From NCBI GenBank assembly GCA_026874595.1, contig CM049314.1, positions 59,811,300 to 59,875,299 of the forward strand: a DNA stretch of 64,000 nt. The letters are read 5' to 3'. The position numbers and the translations under genes were made by a program. Origin of the DNA: Sipunculus nudus. Lineage: Eukaryota; Annelida; Sipuncula; Golfingiida; Sipunculidae. Of the stretch, positions 1 through 10,455 are shown one piece after another. Under the pieces are notes generated by a model. The model was not told where the DNA came from. It saw only the letters and a program-made list of their open reading frames with translations, and did not search any database. Every line of letters starts with the position of its first letter. Positions within the stretch are counted from its first letter, which is position 1.

Positions 1-193
1 TGTCAGACTTGTAATTATTAGACTTTTTTTCATTGTTTAATATTTAGGAAAACAGAAAGGTAAAACACTTTTTAATAAAATGCTATTCTTATCTGATAAC
101 CTTCATCTTTGTTTAATAGAAAATACCTCTTGCAGGATGAAGATCTTTATTTTTTCAAAATAAAATTACAAGAAAAGAATATTTGCATTTAAG

Positions 194-378
194 GCCTTCC
201 CAGGATACCACCAGCAGTAACAGTGAGAGAGAGGCAAAAGAGCACAGCCATTGAATTAGAATGGAGACCAGTCATTCTACAGTTACAGACTCCCATCTTA
301 TATGTTATAGAAGGTAGATGGAACATCGGCAAGGTATACAACCCCCACCTCATGTCACCATGGAGACGGGTTGCACAG
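194..378 (+). CDS. KAL1: Anosmin-1 exon (FN3-1, first half)
   Basis: Acceptor TTTAAG precedes 194 and donor GTAGGG follows 378. The exon enters with two bases of a split codon and ends in phase 0 (...RRVAQ). It encodes the start of FN3-1, including ELEWRP and ILYVIEGRWN. Confidence 0.85.
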
Positions 379-3300
379 GTAGGGGCATACATACTTATCT
401 TTTAATTCTGTGGTTTTGAAAAGCTTAACTTAAATGTTCACTGAATGAATGAACCAATATGTGTGGATATTGTTTATGAGTTCGTAGGGAGAAGTATTGA
501 GCACTGAAGTATTAAGCAACTTACCTGATACCTGGTTATTGAAATTCTTTAATGATTGTCTTCTCAAGACAGCAATAGACTTGGTAGAAATCAATTAATA
601 ATAAATTCATGTCCATTTGGGGTGAAAAAGAACAGATGTGTTGTGCATTTATATCATAGACAACTCATGCTGTATATGATTTAACATACAAGTACTTTGA
701 TATTTGTCTAGATATTTGAATATTTTTACCACATAGAGAACTTTTCCCTCTGATCATATTCATAAACTTAGATATTTTGTATTTAGCATTTCATTTACTA
801 ATTTCAGATTATTTTCAGCCTTGATAATAATTGATAGTTAAAATTGTTAAAAAAAAAGATTTAAAAAATTAATATAGAACACAATTTATGGTTATAAGTA
901 TAATTTTGTGTTGTTTGCAGACTTCCCAGGCACTCGCGATATTACGACAGGTCATGCCGGGGAGATGGTACCAGTATCGAATAGCAGCAGTCTCGCAGAA
1001 TGGTAGCAGGGGGTTCAGCCAGCCAACAAAACCACTCAAATTGTCAAAAGGTATTATTGGAAAAAGTAGCAATAACAGCTTTGAGGCATACTTGTATTGA
1101 TACCTTGGGCACTTTGGGTTAAAAAAAGCCCATAATTGGTATATGAGAGATGTTGCACAAGAGTACTTACTAATGGAATGCAAATTTTAAGTTAATTTGA
1201 AATATCATGACCCTTGAAAGTATTCAGCTTAAGCTTTCTTTTTTCTGTTTAAACCATTTTAAAATAAAAAAAGATACAATAAGACAAAAAAAGTTATGGC
1301 TCCCCAGCACCACCTGTATCAATTTTAACCCCCCACATCAAACATTTTTATTTTATTTTATCTTCTGTAAATATTTTTATCTTTCAAGAAGAAAAAAACA
1401 ATACAATTTTAATAAGATTTCCTTTGTTATGTAGTGCTTTTACCTGCCTGTTTAGCAAAAAAAAAAAATTGTCATTTTTATCAAAATATTTTAAAAAAAG
1501 GAAAAAAAAATGCCTGCCTGCGCTGATTCTTTAAATATTTGCAAATTTTATTTGTTTTCTCTGTTTCAGATCCTCAGCCACCAGGGCCGCCTCGTAATCT
1601 CACAGAGGGCGACACTAGGATTCAGAATGGAAACGTTTTCCTGACAATACAATGGCTACCTCCCAAGAAATCTGATCTACCAATTACAAGATACAAGGTA
1701 GATTCAACCAGAATCCACAGATATGTGACGAAAACAGAAAAGTAACAATTAAGGACAATAATATTTAGTTCTCAATTTAACTATTGACTGCTCCATATGA
1801 GTTAATCTTATGTATTAATTATAGCTCATAAATGAATAAGTTTTGATACTTTTCTCATAAATTGAAGTTCCCAAGTTTTAACTCAACAGAGCCATAGTGG
1901 GTTATTCTTATATATATCTTAACACCATTGCTGTTCATGGGTGCACACATTCTTAAACTTTTGATATTTAAAACAATGGTTTTTAGGTCTCTGAACATGT
2001 CTCCTATTCCTGTTACAGATATTCTGGAGTCCTCGACTAAAGACTGTGGTACCAGGTCTACGACCACTGCCAGAGGAGAGAAAATCAGTATTAGGGGTAA
2101 AGTACTGATTTCTTCAGCCACATATTTATGATAATAAAAAATAAATGTGAATAAAAATCATATTTGGACTTATTGCTCACTTACCATATTAAAATTTGTC
2201 TTTGTAAAAAGATGTTTTGGAATCTGCCAAATTTGATTGAAACTTTTGAAAATTTTCTTAATGGTTTAGACTTCATAGCCTTTAGACCTAATAAAAGCAT
2301 TACCTAATATAAATGATATTATGAAATAATTATGCACATATATATAAAAATTCAATTTTTAATTTTTTATTACATATTGAATTCAAAGAAGAACCATAAG
2401 AACTTAAAAATAAAACAGACATTTACTTGTGAGCTGCAGAATCATTTAATTTCACTGAAAATCTCTAGATTACATAAGAACCTGTTCATTACATCACAGT
2501 CATAAGCACATATTTCTATGATATGCAACTGCCAAGTCAGATTTATTTTCCATTCTTCTATATATTATTCCATGCTTTAGTGCTGAACCCAGATATCCAA
2601 AATACCTTCAGCACAAATATATAGGATACATTTATAATGTGAACAATGGACTAGGGTGACTGAGAGAGTATCAGATTTTTTTTTATGAGTTTAAGATATG
2701 GAAGTAAGGACAGCTAGTAAAGGGCATTAAGGTACTCCCAAAATTTCTTAGGGTGTCTAAAAATTTAATGATGTTCTCTGAGAAAAGTGTTCATGCCATT
2801 TTGGCCATTTGGACATGTGTCCAAACTGCGTCTAAAACGCTCTTAGAATTCCAAGATAATATATCATAATAATAAAAATAAAATATGATAACATAATATT
2901 TGTCAGAAACAATTGCTAATTATAACTGTCAATCAGTTTCCCGTAACTGATGATTGATATGAATAGGAATGGAATTCCACTACAACAGACAATATGGCAA
3001 TTCCAAACAGAGTCTAGAATTCCGCTTAGTTGCCTGAGACTAAAATGAGTTGAAGGGTGAGCTCATTAGTGTCTCTGGATTTGATTGTCTCTGCAACTTC
3101 CTCCCTGGATTATTAAGTGACCTTCAGTCTGTAATGTAAGCATGAGATCTCAGTGATTAACATTTGTCTGTTTCCGCTCCAGAAACCTCCAGATTATTGT
3201 GTGCTCTCCCTCACTGTCTGATGGAGTTGCTCTGGTTGTTATTGATCTTATCAGATTTTGGATGGAAGATGACAGTGTTATTGTTTAGACTTGTCCCATG

Positions 3301-6300
3301 CTCAGTTTTGACCCAAAGGTGCATGACCCTTTGCAGGCTCCTGCCGGCTAGCAAAAAAATAAAAGTACATTGTAATGATTGTATAGACTGATTCTCAAAC
3401 CATGTTTGAAAAGACCCATTGTTGTAATGGTCTAAACACAAGCATAGACTTGATCCCTTCTCCTTTCAGTACTCATGCAATTAAGGCAAGAAAAATTAAA
3501 CATATATTTTAGTGTTGTCTCCTACTTCTGGTTTCAGAGCCATAACAGCTATGAGATACCTAATCTGAAACCAGGTACAACATACTTTATTCAGGTAAGA
3601 GAAGAATTTATATATTTGTATATGTGTGTACATGTAATTTGATATACTTGTGTTAATTGAAGTCACAGGATGTGAACAATTGTAATGCAGATGTACTAAT
3701 ATCAGAGTGCATAAACTTTAGGTTATATGTACAGTATATGTTTAGATCACTTTTTGTGAAAAGGTTATTAGATGCTTCAAGATTCATAAATCACAGAATT
3801 TAAATAAAATTTTAATATAACCTCAAAAAATCACTCTATCTCAAATTCAAGCTATGTCTTCTGGATAATTGCTAGTTATATACGTGGAAAGCCAGATATG
3901 TTCAAGGCTATGTTATATACATGGAAAGCCAGGTATGTTCAAGGCTATGTTATATACATGGAAAGCCAGATATGTTCAAGGCTATGTTATATAAATGGAA
4001 AGCCAGATATGTTCAAGGCTATGTTATATACATGGAAAGCCAAATATGTTCAAGGCTATGTTATATACATGGAAAGCGAGATATGTTCAAGGGTATGTTC
4101 TTATCACAGGTCTACAATTTTTTTCTACCTTATTCAAAAGACAGTGTTTGTGCCAACTAGATGTCTTTGATCCATCCTTTATAAACATTAGTATATTCTT
4201 GCAGTGGATAATGGTTTGAATTTTAGTTAGTTGATTCAGGACTTCACATATCTTTCTCTTAATTAATATTATTTTACCCAGCGGTGTATCTGAATTTTAG
4301 CCACATACCTTTTTTATTTGGCATGAATAATCCCGGAAATCATTCTCAGTAATTAAAGGTTTGTCTGTATACTATTCAAACTGCAAATATATTCTGTGCA
4401 AATACACTTATCCAACTGAATTAATCATGGTTTATGTTTCGTTTACAGGTCTTAGCTCTGGCTCATTACGGAGGAGCAAAATTGCGGAGTGAAAGGGTAT
4501 CAACTCACATCACCACCTATCAGCTACGTCAGGTTACAACATATAGTACAGAACAGTATCGTGAGTATGATTATTTATATCACATTAACTTTGTTATGTT
4601 GACCATCAAGTTCATATCCATCTTATGTATTGATCATGTTACATTTGTTCCATTACTTCTTAACCACTGTTTTCAATAGCAGCCTAGGCTTTGCTGCATA
4701 TTACTACCAGGCATTTGGCACTGGGCCAATAATGTTCTGACCAACAGGAGCTGAGTTTTGCATGATTCAAACTTAGCCAGATACCAGATTAAGCAAATGT
4801 AGGCATAAATGTGGTATAATGACATACAGAGACTTCATCCCATCATGAACAACATGTCATAGGCAGTTATGGAAACATAATATTTAGATTAGCACTCTAT
4901 GGAGAGCACAGCTCTGCCAAAGCAGGACAGTCTTACTAGATCTACCCTTTTAACTGGATTTGCAGTAAAATTTTATTGGGTCTGCTCGACCTGTGTGACT
5001 GACATATTCCTACACAAAGTTTTTGTCAAAATTGGTCCAGAAGTTAATCCTGCCAACAGTTAATCCTGGTCTCATTGGTCAGACTGACAGACAGACAGAT
5101 TGACATGTGCGAAAGCATAACCTCCTTTATAATTTGCTGCTAAAATCTAAATGTACCCAAAATGTTTAGGTAGGAATAGGGTATATTCTTTTGTCTTGAG
5201 GCCAGAGATATGAGTAAAAAATAATGTAGCCAAAGTATAGTCTCTTTTACATTTATGGTATAAAAACAAAGTACTGTGTAAACAAAAACACTATGACTAT
5301 ATTTATTGTATAGGATAGTATTAAATTTACCATGCATGAAATCTCATGTCAAAGTTTTGTGATTTTGTCATTTTAGCCACAGCAGATGAGACAAAAAGTA
5401 GACAGCCTGCTCCACCTCCCGTTATGAACCTGACAGTCAGCCAGCCATACTTTCATAATGGACTACTGAGAGCCACAGTCTCATGGCAGCTGCCACCTGG
5501 TGAGTGAAACTTTAACTAAAACAGTGCAAGGTCCATGGTTCTAAAGAATATAGGAAATGTCTTCAAAGAAAATAGTCCGCTACTAATTAGAAAAAAAACC
5601 CATTGATAATGAGTATTATTATATTAATTCTTGAATATCACAAGCCCTGTTGATTATCAGATTCTTTATAAATTATCCTATAATTATTTTTAATGTTAAG
5701 ATTTCCAAAATTTAGATTGGGGGTGTAGAATTTAATATAAGAAAAAGAAAGATATTCTATCAACATCAGTTGGGAATGTGGTCTACTGGACAAAATTTTT
5801 CTAGTTATAAATAGATTAATTGTAGAAATTGACTTTTATTATAATTCTAAACATAATTATGCTAATGATAATTACATGATTCATTTTAAAATTTGCTTTT
5901 ACAGGCGAGGTAAAAATAAACAAAGTCCTCTTGCACTGGACGCCAGAGGCCTGTGTTGTTGATTCATCATTTGAGGAGGATTTGAGTCAAACAATGAGTG
6001 CCACAACACATGTAAGTACAACAAATAAGTGTTATTTTAGTGACTTTAGAATAATATATGGATATATCCAAAAGTTACACATTCAAGTATAATAAGGCAA
6101 AGTGGTGTAAATTTAATCATAAACACTCAGTCTTTAATGGGATTTAAAATGCAGTCACTGTTCAAGATGGTACCTACTCTGTCCACTGGGCTACCTGGAC
6201 CATTAATTCTACCCCTTTCATGAAATACACATGTTAAAGATTTATATCCTAATCTTATCCTTATTTGGCCTTAATATATTATTTTGTATGAAGAAAGTTT

Positions 6301-9300
6301 ACATGTTTTGTGCAAGTAAGGGAACGTGTGAATTGTTAATGCTGAAAATATCATAAGTGGCACTCAGATTATTAATTAGTTATCATTGTACATGATTAAG
6401 GATATGAAAATGGATAGTACTCATAACATTATACACATTTTGACCTCAATGATGTCTGAAAGTAAAATTACTACAGACCATTCCATTAGTTCTATAGTCA
6501 GGGAGTACAGATAAAGGCTTAATGAATATGTAAATATCAGGTACCTTAGTAATGGATGTTATATCCAATAAAGGTATCTCCTCTAATATGCATATCATGG
6601 GTTTCCATGGAAACAAAACCAAATAAATTAGTCTGCCTGGGATTGTTAAGATTTGGCTAGGTGTTGATAATGGAGAGAGACAAGTGGTCATTGGGGTTTG
6701 TATTGGTTTATGGTGATGTGCCCTATACACCAAGGTCATTTAGAACATAATCTGTCTGTTTTGGTTTATGTTGATCTGCTCTATACTCTAGGGACATTTA
6801 GTCCATAATAAGCCTCTATTGGTTTATGAAGGTGTGATCTGTACTTAAGGACGCTGGGGTGACCGTATTCATGTGTTGCTTTGTGGTGATATGATCTGTA
6901 CACATTTTATGATCTATATATTTTTAAGAACAATTAGTCCTAATGTTGCCAATTGATGATATAAATTTAAAAAGTAGAAAATATTCACCACAATTTTTGA
7001 TGTATACTTTAATTGATTATAAAGGACTTAAAAATTGAAATATGTACATTTTAATAATATTATATTATATTTGAAGTCTCATGCCATTATTAGCAATAAT
7101 GATGTCTGTGGATGTGTCATGATGAGTATATACAGTAAAACCCCTCCTAGTGGTTATTATTTTACACATGATCTAATCAGTAATTAAGGATATCAAGGTG
7201 ATAATAACCATGTGGTTCTGTGGATGCATAATATATATTTATATACATACATAAATATATATTTATATGTATATATATAAGATTTTGTAACATTTTAATA
7301 GCTTATGTAAGAGAATTAAATTTCACATTGGTGTAGATCTCAATACATAAAACATTGATCTTAAAGGAATCTTAATTTATTTGCTTTTCTAGGAATTAAA
7401 TTTATGTAATGCTTCAAATTATGTCCTACTATCTTTCTGTTATCCAGGACAGCCTTTCTGGCATTGCTGGCACACTGGTGCATCCTGTAAACATTGTTTC
7501 ACATGCATATATATTTTACATAGGCTGGATCTTTATGAATATAATTTAATTATCTCTTCTGTTATGTGTTTTACAGGAAACCTCATTTGTCATATATGAT
7601 CTCCGCTATGACTGCCAATATAACGTGAAGGTGACCCCAGTGTCACGTCAAGAGGTGGTTGGACAAGCAGGCAGTGTGTCTTTTAAAACAGCTGCCTGTG
7701 GGGATGTTTTAGTGAGAGGGGATGTCCCGCCAGATTGTCCAACAAATCGTAAGTTCAATTAGTGTTTATTTTGTATTTAATTAAAAGAAATGTCACCCTC
7801 CTTGGATTGATGTTTTATTTGACTTGATTCTAACTTTGATTCAAACTCCATTTAGTTAAATTTACTTCATGGTTTCAATGGTCATAAATTGAGTAAATCT
7901 TGCAGGGACCTGTGGCCAGTGACTTTACCACAAGGGATATGTAAAAGCATGTTCAACACTAAGATTAGTAATTGTATGTCATAGGTAGTTGTTTATGGTT
8001 AAACATATATATATCTGATTAATATCAGCCACAGAGCTGTTATAAGGCATTTGAATGAAACAGTTAAATGTCTCCTCATTAAAACCTTTATATTAAAGAC
8101 ACCTTTTCATTACAGACATTTAGGACACCAAATTTTCATCATAACATGCAAGAACATAAGTTTCAGTAAGATCAGCAGCAATAAAACAAGGCTAACTAGT
8201 ACAAGAAAATTTCTCCTGGTAGTCTCCTATATATTAAAGACACCTCTTTAATATGAACAGTTGTGTACATCCTGTTAAACATACATGTGATGTAACACCT
8301 GTAATATGGTCCCCTCTGTAATATGGACAACTTTGTATCATGGACACCTCTGCTATGAACACTTCTATAATAAGGACACATGAAATATGGATACCTGTAA
8401 ATTGGACACATCTATAATATGGACACCCATTATATGGACAACTCTGTAATATGGACATCTGTAATATGGAGATATGTTGCATATATTACAGGTAAAGCTT
8501 CAAGTCTGTCAAGTGTCCATAATAGGCAGGTTCTACAGTATTTATAAAGTTTGTTTAAGTTGAAAAAACAGAGCACAGTTTGATAATTGTATATATATTG
8601 CTTCGTCTCTTGTTTTAGTTCCTCGTGTTCCTCAGGAGCCCATGCATCTCGAGCATAATTTCCTCATTAGTCAGAGCAACATTACGGCAGTGTTCCGGTG
8701 GCAACCCGCGCCCTCTGACCTCCCCATCACGGAATACAGAGTATCGTGGGGACCAGGGTCTGCAGATTCCCATAACACTGTGCCAGTTATAGCAAAAAAT
8801 AAAGTTCATACCAAAGTTTTAACAAGGGTAAGAAATCGAATCATGTATCTGAATATTTTTTTGACATATTTCATATAGTGCTGGAATATTTTGTGTGATA
8901 TTGCTTACATCATCATGCATGTTATTCAGTGATGATTTCATAAAACATATTTGGTACAGTTTCAAAATATCAAAATTTCTGTATTTTTTTGTAACCAAAA
9001 AATAAAAGTGTTATATATATTTAAATGCCTTCTAATAATTAATAAAAGAAATATTACTTTTGTATATATTTTTATTGCATATAATTTGCCTGAAATCATC
9101 TTGATTGATCATTAAAATCTTTATTGCTGTTAATTTTGTGCAATAATAATTAAGTATAATGGTATAATCTAAAAGCTTGTACAAATTTTACTATTTGATG
9201 AAAAATTGAGAATTGCAGTGACCATATCAGTGCTTGTCAGAGCCATTGATAATCACATTGGATTTTGTTGGTGACATCCGTATTGATATTATGTCTCACA

Positions 9301-10455
9301 AATTGACAAATATATATCAAGCCTGCAATACTGAAAACAGTAAAATTGCTGATGTTGTTTTATTAATTAATACATTATGTATCCAGAAATGAGTATAAAC
9401 CTTTATACAGTAGTACCAAGTTCTGATATGTGTTATGTTTTACCATATATATTACCTTTCAGAGTACACTAGGATATAATGTCCTGTTTCTTATTAACAG
9501 GACAGTCGAACGTTCAGTATAGACCAGCTGCAGGAGGGAACACTTTATGTGGTGCAGTTGAACGCTGTGTCCCGGGCGGGATTAGGAAGCCCAGCCTCAC
9601 TTTCACTTCAAACACCAATTATACAAGTTACACCTCTAGGTAAGGGAGAGTCAGTTGAAACAAGTCTCATTTGCATTATGATAGGTAATGAGTTTAATTA
9701 GTGAGTCAGGTAATGCATAAATTGTTTATCGAGGGGGGGTTAATTATAAGGAAAACTAAAGTTTTATCATTTAGGCCACACAAAATGAAATATTGTTCTA
9801 CAGACTTTGGGAACAAAATATGGTTTTCTTTTTACAAGTCAGTACATAGCATGAGTGAATTTTGCCAGATTGTGTAGTAAATATGTAAATTTGCTCCAGT
9901 TCTTGAAATTAAGTTCGGATCAACGCATAATTAAGTCTATTTTAAAAACTTTATGGAATGCACACATTGGCAACATCACCAAAGACCTTATCTTCATTTG
10001 AAAAAAAAATTTTGATCACCCAAAAAAAAATTAGGGGAGGCAAATCCTTAGAACACTTAATTTGTTTGTATGGCCTTGCTTATAGATTTTTACATCCTAA
10101 TCTGATGCAAGTTATGAAACTTTAATTTTTTTACAACAAATTTCATTAAAATTACAAAAAAAATTTTGAATTATGTCATAATAGAACAAAAGGTTAATAA
10201 CCATGGTATTTATTAATATCTTGAATTTAATCTGTTTTAGATCCTCCAGAAACAGTGGAATCAACACCACAGAAGGTGGGGGCCAAGGAAACTCATATTC
10301 CTGAGAGGCAAGATCCAAAACCAACCTACCACGTACTACCTGTAGATAAGCAGCCTCAGTCTGGGAACCCACACAACGGGGCTGCACACCACAAACTTAG
10401 CCATTTCCTTGTATTCCTCTTCACATACTCATTATTAAGTCATGTCATGTCATAA
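194..10455 (+). CDS. KAL1: Anosmin-1 (KAL1-like), 3' part of gene, 12 exons
   Basis: Joined exons: 194-378, 921-1050, 1570-1697, 2019-2096, 3538-3594, 4449-4560, 5377-5499, 5905-6011, 7577-7748, 8619-8827, 9501-9639, 10241-10455. Every internal boundary is AG/GT and the phases are consistent, giving about 550 residues to the TAA at 10453-10455. Seen: four successive fibronectin type III domains. FN3-1 is exons 1-2 (PILYVIEGRWNIGK, RWYQYRIAAVSQNGSRGF), FN3-2 exons 3-6, FN3-3 exons 6-9 (WTPEAC, CQYNVKV), FN3-4 exons 10-11; the last exon is a tail. Anosmin-1 is an extracellular, heparan-sulphate-associated protein that modulates FGF-receptor signalling, cell adhesion and neurite branching. The PEAC and RWYQ(Y/F)R(I/V)AAV stretches and the domain order match the family. 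Signal peptide, cysteine-rich region and WAP domain must lie upstream. NLT and NIT glycosylation sequons are present. Unusual: a hydrophobic C-terminus after a small-residue, histidine-rich spacer, unlike the secreted vertebrate protein. Confidence 0.92.
921..1050 (+). CDS. KAL1: Anosmin-1 exon (FN3-1, second half)
   Basis: Acceptor TTGTTTGCAG, donor GTATTA. Starts in phase 0 and leaves one base. Encodes MPGRWYQYRIAAVSQNG, the conserved F/G strand region of FN3-1. Confidence 0.9.
1570..1697 (+). CDS. KAL1: Anosmin-1 exon (FN3-2 start)
   Basis: Acceptor CTGTTTCAG, donor GTAGAT. The split codon completes an Asp; the exon opens with a proline-rich linker and reads TIQWLPPKKSDLPITRYK, a typical FN3 B-C region. 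Confidence 0.9.
2019..2096 (+). CDS. KAL1: Anosmin-1 exon (FN3-2 middle)
   Basis: Acceptor CTGTTACAG, donor GTAAAG; 26 codons in phase 0 at both ends. Begins IFWSPRLKTVVPG and continues with a basic stretch (PEERKS), as in the anosmin heparin-binding FN3 region. Confidence 0.85.
3538..3594 (+). CDS. KAL1: Anosmin-1 exon (FN3-2, short)
   Basis: Acceptor GGTTTCAG, donor GTAAGA; 19 codons in phase 0. Encodes IPNLKPGTTYFIQ, the canonical L-x-P-G-T-x-Y FN3 E-F turn. Confidence 0.87.
3875..4097. repeat. 37-bp minisatellite in an anosmin-1 intron
   Basis: About six head-to-tail copies of a 37-bp unit starting GTTATATACATGGAAAGCCA, at 3875, 3912, 3949, 3986, 4023 and 4060, with only a few substitutions. 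Because 37 is 3n+1, three overlapping + strand frames stay open; these are not genes. Confidence 0.95.
4449..4560 (+). CDS. KAL1: Anosmin-1 exon (FN3-2 end)
   Basis: Acceptor GTTTACAG, donor GTGAGT. Encodes VLALAHYGGAKLRSERVST, the last strands of FN3-2, then a threonine-rich linker. One base is carried into the next exon. Confidence 0.87.
5377..5499 (+). CDS. KAL1: Anosmin-1 exon (linker and FN3-3 start)
   Basis: Acceptor CATTTTAG, donor GTGAGT. Encodes a proline-rich linker, an NLT sequon and TVSWQLPPG. Confidence 0.87.
5905..6011 (+). CDS. KAL1: Anosmin-1 exon (FN3-3 middle)
   Basis: Acceptor TTTTACAG, donor GTAAGT. Encodes VLLHWTPEACVVDSS; the Pro-Glu-Ala-Cys element in this position is characteristic of anosmin FN3-3. 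Confidence 0.87.
7577..7748 (+). CDS. KAL1: Anosmin-1 exon (FN3-3 end, cysteine-containing linker)
   Basis: Acceptor TTTTACAG, donor GTAAGT. Encodes IYDLRYDCQYNVKVTPV, then a linker with two cysteines (TAACGD and PPDCPT), as in the family between FN3-3 and FN3-4. Confidence 0.88.
8245..8485. repeat. Degenerate short tandem repeat, TATGGACACCTsTAATA type
   Basis: Many imperfect copies of a roughly 15-17 bp unit around ATATGGACA(C/A)CTsTAA, in the intron between the ninth and tenth anosmin exons listed. It produces open frames on the minus strand that look like repeated Cys/Tyr-rich peptides; they are not supported as genes. Confidence 0.8.
8619..8827 (+). CDS. KAL1: Anosmin-1 exon (FN3-4 start)
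   Basis: Acceptor CTTGTTTTAG, donor GTAAGA; the largest internal exon. Encodes AVFRWQPAPSDLPITEYRVSW, with an NIT sequon just before. Confidence 0.88.
9501..9639 (+). CDS. KAL1: Anosmin-1 exon (FN3-4 end)
   Basis: Acceptor TTATTAACAG, donor GTAAGG. Encodes IDQLQEGTLYVVQLNAVSR, the E-F-G strands of FN3-4. Confidence 0.88.
10241..10455 (+). CDS. KAL1: Anosmin-1 terminal exon with hydrophobic tail
   Basis: Acceptor TCTGTTTTAG; stop TAA at 10453-10455. Encodes a proline- and lysine-rich tail, then small residues (HNGAAHHK) followed by about 19 mostly hydrophobic residues at the very C-terminus. That layout (small omega-site triad, short polar or basic spacer, hydrophobic end) fits a GPI-attachment signal. 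Vertebrate anosmin-1 ends in a histidine-rich polar tail instead. Confidence 0.85.

Noticed and set aside
3164-3391. An additional anosmin-1 exon
   Set aside because: A CCAG acceptor is present, but the frame does not fit the phase and the flanking exons already join into continuous FN3 sequence.
3875-4097. CRISPR-like array
   Set aside because: Repeats are head-to-tail without spacers, in an animal intron.
3898-4219. Three overlapping plus-strand ORFs with repeated ICSRLCYI peptides
   Set aside because: Products of the 37-bp minisatellite read in three frames, inside an intron.
10112-10387. 91-codon minus-strand ORF across the last anosmin exon
   Set aside because: Antisense shadow of a well-supported exon.
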